DNA of 64,000 nt from Ephemerocybe angulata (lineage: Eukaryota > Basidiomycota > Agaricomycetes > Agaricales > Psathyrellaceae), in NCBI GenBank assembly GCA_013368325.1, contig JAACJK010000018.1, positions 1 through 64,000 of the forward strand, in the 5' to 3' direction. This document shows positions 13,660 through 24,068 of this stretch, in pieces. The notes beneath the pieces were generated by a model. That model was given only the letters and a program-made list of their open reading frames with translations, did not search any database and was not told where the DNA came from. Position numbers and translations under genes: made by a program. Each line of letters opens with the position of its first letter. Within the stretch, counting starts at the first letter, position 1.

Positions 13660-14790
13660 GCTTCCCGGACCTCCAAATATCGACATTTCAATTTCCGGTG
13701 GCCCCAGAGCTTAGAGCTACAGTACAGTCACCAGTCACTCTCACGTCGGCACACTGGCGACCCATGGGCCATGTTTCATATCCACGTATTTTCCTTCACT
13801 TGCGCGTCACCCACCGAGACTGACACGCGCCATAGGAGCAATTGCAGCCACGCGACACCCCAGACCTGTTTCCCGGACGTCCAAAAATCAAATTTTCGAA
13901 TCCCCATGATTACCGTGGTGCGTCCCTCTCCACTCTTGTTCTTCTACATGTTGCCTTGCCGAGGTGATGTACACGTCACAGAGACTGACATGCGCCGTAG
14001 GAATTCGGGACACTCAAGACTCGTTCGCCGGACCTCCAAAATCGATTTTTTAACCCACATCACCGTGGTACGTTCTTTCACACTCTCATCTCACTACACC
14101 TCAGTTAACAGAGACTAGCACGCGCCGTAGGACGACCCGACACTCCAGACCCGTTTCCCGGACCTCCAAAAATCGCATTTTCGAATCAGGCCCTGCTGTA
14201 CGCCCTCCACCACTCCCATACTCTCGCGCCTTGCTAACTGGCCCCGCCTCCTCACAGCCGAAGGCCCGACCCCCGTTCCGGGGGTCTCCAATAGTCCGAT
14301 TTTAGCCGCATGCAGTCTCGGTACGGTTCGCTCTCGCGTGCCGGCGTCTTCCCGATTTGTGCTAATACAACTCTATTTAGTTTTTTAGGCTCGGTGGTAA
14401 GTTGTGACGAAAGTCACGTCAGTTAGCCGACGGTGGCTAGGGCGGGAAATTGGCGGTATTGAGTGCGTGGCTAGAGGTTTGCACGACATTGAGTACTCGG
14501 TGTGTTCTCAATTCACTTTATGGCTTATTTGACATTGGTGTAGACTACGTACCGCGGTCGCCCACTCGCAGCATTTCCCGGAAGTCCAAAAATCAAAATT
14601 TCGACGCCTAGCCCTCACGCGTGCCTGACGGCACTTGTGCAATAGGCGATTTGGAAGTTTAAAAGTGCCTTAGAATGTGGTAATGGTACGTAGGCACTGT
14701 CAGTTTTCCCATGCACCAAGGATTGTTTATTGATATCACTCTATCCAGGGCATCACTCCCCGGGCTTCCAGAATTCCACATCCCGGACCT
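13660..14790. repeat. Degenerate tandem repeat, about 130-160 bp unit
   Basis: A core of the form CCCGGACCTCCAAAAATCG followed by ATTTTCGA recurs at about 13664, 13872, 14028, 14157 and 14577, with weaker forms near 14275 and 14760. In the middle copies it is preceded by GAGACTGACACGCGCCGTAGG-like sequence (13815, 13982, 14110) and followed by CACCGTGGTACG and a CT-rich run. The spacing between the best copies is about 156 and 128 bp. The units are clearly diverged from one another. No reading frame persists across them. Confidence 0.7.
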
Positions 14791-14799
14791 CAGAATACC

Positions 14800-16399
14800 A
14801 AATTGTGTCGCTCTGGGCTCGGACGGAGTACACTGGCCTCACGTACAGTAGGCTAGAATAGCGCGTGCGGCGTTCGTGGTCGTGTGGCGGATTTCTGGCG
14901 GCTAGGCGCTCGCTTCGGTCGCAATGTGTGAGGGCCGCGCCAAGGCCCTCACTCGCGCGCCCCCGTCTGCGCCGAGACCTCGTCGAACTGGGATTACGGC
15001 CTAACGCGTAGTACACGCGTACGTACGTTACGCGTCAGGATAGTTAGCGTACGGGTGCTTCGGCGGAGTGGCGTAAGGAAGCGCGGTACCGTAACATCGT
15101 GTTTCCCGCTCCGCTGGACTTACGGCGCCAGTCTAGGTACTAGAGGATCATCACCCATGTAGACTCGTACTCACCCATCCGCCGCACACGTCCATACGCG
15201 TTCTGAGCCCGACACGCCCCGCGCTGATCGCGAGGGTGACGCGTTGCGATGTGTTACCTTCGGGTAAATTGAACACGGCAGACACTGCCGTGCAGCTGGG
15301 ATTCAGAGGTCTTTAGGTTTATGAACAGTCCATTGTGTGTCTATATATCTACTGCACATGAATAGATTGATTTGAAATTGAAATCGCTTGAAATGAACTC
15401 GCGATTGGGTGCCCAAAATGGTCGGGCGCCTATTTTAGCGCTCGAATCTCTACGCCGTTTGCGCGCTATCCAATGCCTTGCATGGGCCAAAGTTACTTTC
15501 AATGCCTAGATAAAAGGTACCCAGTACTTCTGGTATGACCCCTATGTCGCCAAGTCTTCGTATTCCAATAGGAATGACGCGGGATCTCGGACCTCACCCT
15601 CACACGGCCTTCCAGCACAAATCTGCATTCTGACATCGTTCTACTTTACGAAGAGATGTTGGAACATTGTGATGGTAGTAAGAGGTATGTAATGGTGATG
15701 GCAGCTTGGTCGGGATCCGAATTGGAGCGAAGGTCGAGTTGGGGCGAGTGGTTGAGTTCCGGGAGGCCGGGGAATGGACTCATTGGTGAATCAGTGCGAT
15801 TGCGTGAATCTGGCATTGGAGGACGCCTATCCAAATCTATACGCGTACTCCTGTGCCAGGGTTTAATCTTTGTAATGTCCACGGCCCGGGTGCATCGACG
15901 ATCTGACCGGAGACGTCGCAATCGCGCTTTGCGCTTAAAGCGCGTGTCCACCTACGACAATGCATACCCAACACCATCCACGCATCGTACAGCCAATCGC
16001 ACACCACCAGCCTCTACCCAATACATAGGGGTACACACGCATACCCCTCTCCAACCCACACCCGCTCCACCCCAGCCTTCACAACCCTCGCCCTCACAAT
16101 CTCGATACATCACGATCCTCTCCTCCTCATCCCCGTCCATCGCAAATAACCTCGTAAAGCTCGCGCTTCCCTGCCCGGTTCCCACTCGCTTAGCACCATC
16201 AGACATGCCAAATGGCCGCCCGCTGTCTGTCGGACTTGTTTTGACGAAAGATTTCGCGGGAGAACGAGATGCGTGCAACGGCCGTGTGTTCGCATTGTGT
16301 ATCTAGGCTCTGAGTTGGATTATGTCGTTATTTCATTCATTTGGTGCGTAATGGTGGTGAGAATGTGGGATATATTTTTGGTGAGGGGCTTGGCGCGGA
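14800..16399. other. Stretch without recognisable genes
   Basis: No supported gene. A 216-codon frame at 15656-16306 exists but its residue content and lack of splice or family signals do not support it. A CA-rich stretch lies around 15960-16110. Confidence 0.45.
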
Positions 16400-16678
16400 G
16401 GGGTATAAGAGTGGGGGTGGATGGGACGGTTAGGGTATCAGTTCCCTTCTCGCCTTTTATCCATTTCCGTCATTTCTTCCCTCCTGTCTTCAACTTCCAG
16501 CTTACTCTCCTATTCTTTATCCTCTCGCCGTTCCCACACCTCTTCTTCAAGACATCTCCAAGACGAGCATATTGTCGTTCGTCGTCGTTGCTCACGACGA
16601 CCTCGGTGGGTGACTGATTGCCATTTCCCTGTGATCTCAGTGTGTGCTGATTGCCAGCACTCTTTCTTTCCAGCCTCC
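16400..16678 (+). promoter_or_regulatory. Candidate promoter and CT-rich leader of the intron-rich locus
   Basis: A TATA-like GGTATAAGAGTG lies near 16403. It is followed from about 16440 by a long CT-rich tract, the usual look of a fungal transcription start and 5' leader, leading to an ATG at 16679. Confidence 0.45.
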
Positions 16679-17604
16679 ATGTCAGACTTACGGGCTTCGA
16701 TGCTCGTCACTATTACTGGTATGCTCTCACTTCATTACCCACCCACGCATTATTAATCTTCCATTCAGATGTGTGTTCGGCGGTCTACAGGTGAGTATTG
16801 GTTTATCCTTACTTCAAGCTTCACTCTAACCTTGAACCTCCCCCAGGCAAGTATCAGTCTAATGAAACGAGCAGTGTGAGCACTGAGTATTGTCATTATT
16901 CGTGTACGCACTGACCCAACCATACCCTTAGGCCGATGCAGAACTACGACGGAGGCGGCGAAGAGCGCAGACGCGATATGGACACGCAGCGGAATGCGAA
17001 CCCGAGGCTCTTAAAGGTACGCTGGGCACGATTATTCAATAGAACGAGTACTGACCTTTCATTACAGTACGACCACGAGGATCGAGGGAACCGAAGTCGA
17101 CGATCCGTATTCAAAAGGTAAACGTAATATTGATTCAGACCTGTCTACATGATCGTACTCACCACCTCTTCCATATCAGACGCACCTTTGATGATTCCAG
17201 CATCAACTACATCGAAAGTAAGTACTTCCGCCTTCGTTACTAAATTCTGGCAAGAAGGATTACTGACCTCGCATAATGGCCCAGGTTGTTCTTTCTCTTC
17301 ATAGCGCCCCGCGTATGCCCAGCTCGACTCGACGCTTTGTCGTCACTCGTAAGTCGGTCCCGTCCATTCTGCGTGTCGGTTTTGACCATGCATCTGTAAG
17401 GGTCTCGACGATCTGGGAGGTGTAGAATGCCGTGGCATCGAGCCTTCGTCGGCAGGGGCAGTCGCACGGTGAGTATCGCATCGCTTCACTTCATACAACG
17501 AAACTGACCTCTTGGCTCGCCCCTCTGCCCCTAGCTTCGATGATTTCCGTGCATGCGGGAGGCTTCACGACCCCAGGGCTATAGACGTGTGGAGTTTCGA
17601 CTGA
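16679..17604 (+). CDS. Candidate intron-rich small gene (138 codons, 8 exons)
   Basis: Eight short exons can be joined in one open frame from ATG 16679 to TGA 17602-17604: 16679-16718, 16769-16790, 16932-17016, 17068-17117, 17180-17217, 17305-17348, 17401-17468 and 17535-17604. Each is bounded by a good GT donor, a CTGAC/CTAAC-like branch site and a CAG/TAG acceptor. The protein starts MSDLRASMLVTITDVCSAVY, has a charged middle (GGGEERRRDMDTQRN) and ends DPRAIDVWSFD. A ninth short exon inside 16847-16875 may be used alternatively, but it carries a stop in this frame. No family is recognised. More than half of the transcribed span is intron. A noncoding spliced RNA is a fair alternative. Confidence 0.4.
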
Positions 17605-18715
17605 CTATTCAAGTGTGAGTGCATTGCTTAATCTATGGAGGTTGGCGGACTCACCTGGCGCGCCCACAGGTCTCGGTGCTTGGATACCACACGCCGATTT
17701 CGCGTCGGAGGCGTCGTCGGCCCTCGTAAGTCGTGCTTGTGGACCGTGCGTACCGAAGCTGAGTTGTTCGCAGCGCTCTCGGGTGGTTGATGTGAGGGGT
17801 GTGGGGTGCCGGATATTGAGCCTACGAGAGGCAGAGTCAGAGGCAAGGTGAGTATTGTGTCGCTTCAATTGATACGAAGGAGACTCACCTCTTGACTCGT
17901 GCCTAGCTTCAATGGTTTCCGCACGGCAGGTATGCATTGCGACGCCCGGGCTATGTGTGTGGGGGCTGCAGTTGCGATTGGACGTTCGCTTGTGAGTGTC
18001 GATCGACTCGAGGCTTCGTTGTCGCTCGTAAGTCTTGCAAACTCGTAAGTCTTGCAAACCCGATGTTACGTCTCTACGCTGAGCCTTTCGTAGTGCTGTC
18101 GTGGTGGTAGGCGACGATCTGAGGGTGTGGGGTGCGGGCATCGAGCCTTGATAGCCAAAGGCAGCCATAATGTGAGTATTGCGTCGATTTGATTGATACG
18201 AGAGATGCTGACCTTTAGGATATCCCCTAGCTGCGATGTTTTCCATCCGTGCGGGCTCCAGAACTACAGACGCTCGAGCGGGGAGGAGTTACGATTGGCT
18301 ATCTTTCGATTGTGAGCGCGTTGTTGGATCTCGGGAGAGCGGACTCACCTGGTGCCCCTTCAGGTCTCGCTACATCGGTACGACACGCCAATTTGGCGTC
18401 GAAGAGTCGTCGGCACTGGTAAGTCGTGCGTGTGTACTCTGTGTGTCGAAGCTGAGCTGTTCGCAGCGCTCTCGGGTGGTCGGCGGTGATCTGAGGGGTG
18501 TGGGGTGCCGGGTGTCGAGCCTTCGATAGGCAGGTTCGAAGTAAGGTGAGCACCGCGTCGCTTCCCCTGATAGAAACAAGACTGACCTTTTTCCTTGCGC
18601 GTAGCTTTGATAGGATCCGTGCCTGGAACTGCGACGCCGTCGCTTCGCTGTTGTGGACCGCCGCATGTCGAGAGGTTAGTGTCATTTGGACTGATGAGGC
18701 TCTGGGCTTGAGGTG
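17305..18715 (+). repeat. Tandem array of duplicated exon-intron modules
   Basis: A module of about 300-390 bp is repeated about four times. Its landmarks are a GTAAGTCG-type donor at about 17349, 17726, 18028 and 18419, an exon containing GGGTGTGGGGTGCCGG in the better copies, and a GTGAGTAT-type donor at about 17469, 17851, 18172 and 18546 followed by CTTCRATG-like exon sequence. A third intron ends in GACTCACCTGG...CAG. Introns and exons are duplicated together. The second and third modules also read open across several exons, and the exon at 17935-18027 appears to fuse two exons by loss of an intron. Frames differ between copies because of small indels, so most copies beyond the first may not be coding. 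Confidence 0.6.
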
Positions 18716-19386
18716 AGGAACTGGTGAGGATCTCAATTCGTGCTGCTGTCGTGATATCGACTGATTGCGCTTTCAGGAGCCGGCTTGAATGTGCCGGGGT
18801 GCTCGAGGTGGGCCTTCGAGATGGTGGTAGTGGGGAGTCCTGAGATGTAAACGGTGAGTATATCGCAGTCTATGACCATTCGTTTACTCACCTGAAATCT
18901 TCCAGAAGCCTTGCACGCATTGCAGCCGCCCCCTTGCCCTTGCCCGCTGGCTTCCGCACTCGTTGCATGTTATCGAGTTTGCTGCGAGTGCCCATGACCA
19001 GGCTGGGGCTTTGTGCACCGAACGACGTGTGGTGCGACTTTGGATGCTGCAGTCGTAAAGGTGAGCAACGCAGCGAAAGAATGGAATGACGGCTCCTGAC
19101 CTCTGCGCGTCCAGATCGATCCAAACGCGCAAAGGAGGTACGTCCCAAACGCCTCGTCCTGCCAATCAGCGGTCTTGGGAGGTTTTCGACGCTGGCCGGG
19201 CAGCCAATGGGAGACGTCGGGAGGTGTCGAGCGGGGGACGCAAGGATCAAGAGAGCGACAATCCGAGGGCCTTTCGATGTTTGGTTGTGCCAAACAAACG
19301 CCTTGGGTGCATCGTCTCTCTGCCAGTACACACACTCTCATGCTTGCCCAAATGGCCCCCACCTCCACTCAGTCGTTGCTTCCACC
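18716..19386 (+). other. Tail of the module array and promoter of the succinate dehydrogenase gene
   Basis: Further exon-like pieces with splice motifs occur (donor near 18856, acceptor near 18905, donor near 19060, acceptor near 19114), including a C- and R-rich piece, but I could not join them into a convincing protein. The last 250 bases before 19387 should hold the promoter of the next gene. Confidence 0.35.
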
Positions 19387-20238
19387 ATGCAATCCTACGC
19401 TCGCCGGGCAGCGCTCCGCGCCCCCGCCTTCACCCGCTCCCTTGCGACCGCAACCGAAAAGCCCGTCCTCATGAAGGAGTTCAAAATCTACCGCTGGAAC
19501 CCCGACACTCCAGAGGAGAAGCCGACGCTGCAGTCGTACAAGATCGACCTCAACCAGACCGGGCCCATGATTCTCGATGCGCTCATCAAGATTAAGAACG
19601 AGATAGACCCGACGCTGACGTTCCGGAGATCCTGCCGCGAGGGCATCTGCGGGAGCTGCGCCATGAACATCGACGGGCAGAACACCCTCGCCTGTCTCTG
19701 CCGCATCGACCGTGCGCCGCAGAAAGACTCCAAGATCTACCCGCTCCCCCACAGTGAGTAGCAGTCGCAAGTGCGATGATCTCGCCAGGGTTGTTCCTAT
19801 GGCTGACACCACCCAGTGTTCATCGTCAAGGACCTCGTCCCCGACCTCACCCAGTTCTACAAGCAATACAAGTCCATCCAGCCGTGGCTGCAGAACGACA
19901 ACCCGCCACCAACGGGGGAGCACCTCCAGTCGCCCGAGGACCGCAAGAAGCTCGACGGGCTCTACGAGTGCATCCTCTGCGCGTGCTGCTCGACGTCGTG
20001 CCCGTCGTACTGGTGGAACCAGGACGAGTACCTCGGCCCCGCCGCCCTCATGCAGGCGTACCGCTGGATCGCCGACTCGCGCGACACCCACGGCCAGGAG
20101 CGCAAGGAGAAGATGCAGAACGATATGAGCATGTATCGGTGCCATACGATCTTCAACTGCTCGCGTACGTGCCCCAAGGGCCTGAACCCCGCCGCTGCTA
20201 TTGCGAACATCAAGCTCGAGCTCGCTGCTAACGCATAG
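19387..20238 (+). CDS. sdhB: Succinate dehydrogenase iron-sulfur subunit (complex II)
   Basis: Two exons (19387-19753, 19817-20238) give 262 residues, the usual length. The protein carries electrons from the flavin subunit to ubiquinone in mitochondrial complex II, linking the citric acid cycle to respiration. A basic N-terminus ([18 protein letters not shown]) looks like a mitochondrial targeting peptide. The [2Fe-2S] motif [15 protein letters not shown] with the later C of NTLAC, the [4Fe-4S] motif [13 protein letters not shown] and the [3Fe-4S] motif [14 protein letters not shown] are all intact. The histidine of CHTIFNC, where substitutions give carboxamide fungicide resistance in other fungi, is the wild-type residue. 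The ATG at 19387 was chosen because it opens the targeting peptide. No operon-like context applies. Confidence 0.97.
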
Positions 20239-21702
20239 GCGCACACTGTGCAGGAGTGGGGCAGGGAAGGAGTTCTTTTTTTATTGCATTGACTACTTTT
20301 AGCATAATTGTATGTAGGAGGAGCTATTCATTCATCGTTGGCATTTCAGGACATGCGATTGGTTCGCCGTGGTCAGCCGGACCGCTGTGGCGTCCTGACC
20401 ATCCTACGTCGTACGAGTGTCTGCCCACAGCCAATACATTGGAATCGACCTTTCGACATCTTCCCCTTGCCGTCTCTCGGCACGTCTCCTGCTACCTACC
20501 ACCTTTATGGCTCGAATACCATGTTCCAACAACCCGCCTTGCAGGCCCATGGATCAAACTTCGTCTGCGCCTGAACTCGTCGACATCCTCGCACACTAGC
20601 GATGCTTAAACCTGCCGCCTCGTATACTGCAGATCTGTCTGGCTCCGCGAAACTCTTTGCCGCCACCGTACAGTAGCCTTGTACGAGTTATCAGGCTGGG
20701 CTGGATAGGCGCCTTTGCATTGTACTTTGGTTATCCTGGCCACCCGGATATTTATCGTTATCCTTACCCACCCCGGCCAGCCTCCTCGCTAACTAAGTAA
20801 GGAATAGGAGCAGCAACGTATCCCCCACCTCCCTCCCCAGGAAGACTACCCCTGCCCTCTGGACCCACCGTTCTTCCTCTGGCGAGGCATTTTGAAGTGA
20901 CGCCCAAGTAGACAAACGCATCCTGCGATCCTGGTCGATGGGTGAATGCCTCCGAACCCTCGACGGACAACCTGGAAGCACTGGAGGAAACCTGGGCCAA
21001 TGGCGACGGCTGTCTCGTTTCTTGTTGATTCTAGTCTTCGACGCATACTTCGCGAATACCTCGCTGTTTCTCCATTTAGGCGCTCGGCCCTGTCATTGAA
21101 GGGGTGGGTATCCTCCTTTCCCCCGGCCTTCTGGCAGGATCGTTGAAGCGGGAGTTATTGAACGCCCAGAACCAGGGTCCTGCTGGGCTGTTGTTCCATC
21201 CCCGTTCATTTGCATGAGCCCCATTGAATGCTCGAGCTTCAATTGGACGACGCGCTATGCCCAAGGTGTGCAAGTGCATTCCGCAATCTTAATCGATGGG
21301 TGCATATTCTCGAACTCTCGACGGCCAGAGACACCCGAGCGGGATGGTGGGACGTACTTCGGAGCTGCCAGTTGACTTCGCATTTGGATTCGGTTTGGAA
21401 TGCCATGCATATGATCCGTCAACTTTCACCCAGCGAATAGCGGAGCAACGTGAGTCGATGTCAAAGTAGACTTTTTCGCAGACTTACTGCTGGTTCTGGT
21501 CTTCGACAGGTACTTACCGTGACACACTGGGTGAACACACATCTCGGATCCTGATGCTTCCTGCGCATCCGCTGTTTATCCTGTTTGGGGATGGACATCC
21601 AACGTACGGACGAACCGGCTAGAATCACCACTGTGCGTATGCACCCTTTGCTCCTGGCGAACCAATGTCATTACTCTTGCCAAAATCTTAATTATGCGTC
21701 TA
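20239..21702. other. Stretch without recognisable genes; possible decayed duplication
   Basis: No gene is supported. Two segments, about 20925-20975 and 21275-21325, share an approximate 50-bp similarity around TCGATGGGTG and CTCGACGG, suggesting an old duplicated or mobile fragment now too decayed to name. Confidence 0.35.
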
Positions 21703-22706
21703 TTACAGTACATTTTGGGCGTTTGGCTCCACATTCGACTGAGGCAGATACCACAATCCGAAAATATTCAAAAGCTCGGTGCACACACCGGCCTGGGTAT
21801 TGTCGGATACCTCGCTAACAGGGAACGTGGACAGACGGTCTTCGGGGTCTACTCCCCTGCGTTCCATCGCCCGAGCCTCATCACGGAGGGCGAAAAGGAT
21901 GGTGAAGAAGTTCTTTGTTTCCTCCATCTCGATCGTCATCTCGGTCACTTTCAAAGCGTCCCTGAACTTGTTCGCGAGGGTCTGGTAGTACTCCGGCTCG
22001 AGGTGCGCGCCGAGATGTGTCATAGCTCGAAGTAGCATGCGCTCCGCATTCCACATCATGACTTTGACGTTCTCAGGGGACAAGGCTATACACTTCAGTA
22101 ACGTTTCAAGCCGCCACTGGAGGTCGTCTTTTGAAGCAAGTCGCCATCCAATGGCGTAAATATCGCCCATGATTACACAAATGTCGCGTAAATGATACGA
22201 ATTGTAGTTCTAATGAACAAGTGTATGCGGTCAGTTTCAAGGGAATGGGAAGAGGGTTCAAACACACGCACCTTGCGATCCTCAATCCTCAAAAAACCGG
22301 TGAAAGTCTTTGCGAACGCGAATACCTTTTCTCTAATATTATCTGGCCTCCCACTCTCGGGATCCCAAGCTGCTGTGGCCCGCAGTACCATCGTTTCGCA
22401 GATTGTTTGCACGACGAGCACAATAGTCCTGCTGTCTTTCCTGGATACGTAGAGCCTCTCGACTAGTTTTTGGATATAGCCGTTGATTCTGGGGATGTCG
22501 TTCCTATCATAGCCTTCCATGATAACCTGTGCGATGGCTACCCCCGTCTGATTAATTAGAGGTTTGGGAGCAACAGCGATAGTCCGGTGAATTTGAAAGA
22601 TCTTTGGTAGCGCGTTCATGCTGTCGGTTAAGTCGATGGGGTATGAGCGAGGATGGCGCTTCTCTGGGCGGGGGTTGGAGGACTTTCTGGAGATGTGGAT
22701 GTACAT
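21703..22706 (-). CDS. Unknown protein, similar in layout to the 31580 gene
   Basis: Exons 22272-22706 and 21703-22209 join in phase (AAG then AAC) into 313 residues. The protein is helical in character with no signal peptide or membrane segment: SMNALPKIFQIHRTIAVAPK, VIMEGYDRNDIPRINGYIQK, IVLVVQTICETMVLR, and in exon 2 WRLASKDDLQWRLETLLKC and MLLRAMTHLGAHLEPEYYQ. Exon 2 begins KNYNSYHLRDICVIMGDIYA, which lines up with the exon-2 start of the 31580 gene (IRLMCYSTHLADLYAVGA). The intron position is also equivalent, so I take the two as distant relatives. The function is unknown. Start could be 22706 or the later ATG of MNALPKIF. Confidence 0.65.
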
Positions 22707-22787
22707 TATATATACCGGAATCGATGAACAAAGCCCCAGTCATATAATTTAAACGCAGTTGCTTTGTGCCCTTTGATGAACTGCTGT

Positions 22788-22795
22788 GGCGCCTA
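22788..22795 (-). promoter_or_regulatory. TARGCGCC box upstream of the 22706 gene
   Basis: On the minus strand the site reads TAGGCGCC, 82 bases before the start codon at 22706. The same box in the same orientation lies upstream of the 31580 gene and of the F-box-like genes. Confidence 0.4.
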
Positions 22796-23388
22796 GTCGC
22801 GCTTGGGCGCTTGTGCTTTGATCAACGTGGTCACACGCGTCCGCGTCACCCAGGGTGATTGTGAACGCTCGCCACTATAGTCAATGCAAGCGAATTCCAA
22901 GTGATTATCCTCCCTTTTTCGTTTGTGTCAAGCGCCACGAGCCATTTCTTGACGTCGGGTTTATAGCAGGGCACCCGCATCACATTCGGGCGCGACAGCG
23001 AATTGGAAACACACGATGCCCATTCAAACCTCAAACTACCCTCCTGAGAATGCCCATCGCCCTACAAATTGGAGAGTGTGCAGGACGTACACGGAGTGAC
23101 TTGAAGCAGATGGTTGTGGACGATTCCGACTCGGACTGGAATCACTGGATCCCGCCTTGTCGTAATCACCATGAGTCGAATCCCATCGCTTCGTTACCTT
23201 GAGGCCGATCTATGTTCTCCTGGTCTAAAGCGCCTTAAAGTCTTTCCCTGCTACCTATTTCTTGCTGTTGCGTCGATTAGGTCGGCGAGGGACGCTGGAA
23301 AATAGTGTTCGGAACTACACGCGTCGATTTTGTTTTTGGGTCTGCAGGTGCCAGGAGCCGAACAGCCAATTTAAGAATTGTACATAAG
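22796..23388. other. Stretch without recognisable genes
   Basis: Short frames only; nothing with a family signal. It includes the upstream region of the minus-strand gene at 22706. Confidence 0.4.
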
Positions 23389-23390
23389 TA

Positions 23391-23895
23391 CAGTCCTTTG
23401 CATAATTCCGTGAATGTTTCGAACTTTTTCATTTTTGTCACGTGGCGGGACCCCCAACCAAACACAACAGATAAGATGAGATGAGGTTTAAAGACCTTTG
23501 CTGATAGTACCGCTTTGCACCGATATGAATGGTAGTCAAGTCTAATCAAACAATGGTGCACATTGGGAGGTAGTTTGAATGTGCGTTGAGGGGTTACCCA
23601 CTGCACCGGAATGGGGCGGGGAAGGAGCGGGCGGTTCGGCGGCATCGGCCATGCCATCAATCTTGCACGGGGAGTAGCCGCTCCAGCGCTGGCGTATGGT
23701 AGACCTTCATCCTCAAAAATATCATTGGAATTGACCCATATCTCAACCATGGAAGGCGAAAGGACCACGATCTACATGCCCCAAGGACAAGAAGGCGAAG
23801 AATAGGTTATCTTATCGGTTTTGTTTGGCAGGGGTCCCCGGCACGTGACAAAAATGAAAAAGTTCGAAACATTCACGGAATTATGCAAAGGACTG
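23391..23895. mobile_element. Short inverted-repeat transposon, Tc1/mariner-like (MITE)
   Basis: The 505-bp element starts CAGTCCTTTGCATAATTCCG and ends with the reverse complement. The terminal inverted repeats match perfectly for about 53 bases and imperfectly for about 85. It is flanked by TA on both sides (23389-23390 and 23896-23897), the target duplication of the Tc1/mariner superfamily, and the CAGTCC end fits fungal mariner elements. The interior holds no intact transposase. A minus-strand segment near 23600-23720 with EDEG and PMPPN could be a scrambled remnant of a DDE transposase, but this is weak. It lies between the 22706 gene and the membrane protein gene. Confidence 0.88.
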
Positions 23896-24068
23896 TAATG
23901 CCTTCACATTTATATTGACCCTTCCCGAACCTCCCACAAATATGATGGCCCTAGAAACAGGCCCGGTGACGGCAGGAGAGTTCAACTGTTTGTTTCTTGA
24001 CTCTGACCATATCGTCTGACGAAGCACGAAGATAGTGCGCTGGCGACATCGAGCGTCCGCGAAGAAGG

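Noticed and set aside
15656..16306. 216-codon plus-strand frame
   Set aside because: Residue content is irregular, no family or splice signals support it, and an equally long frame lies on the other strand.
23277..23768. Possible intact transposase in the mariner-like element
   Set aside because: Only scattered resemblance (EDEG, PPN) and no continuous DDE domain; the frame also runs beyond the element's end.
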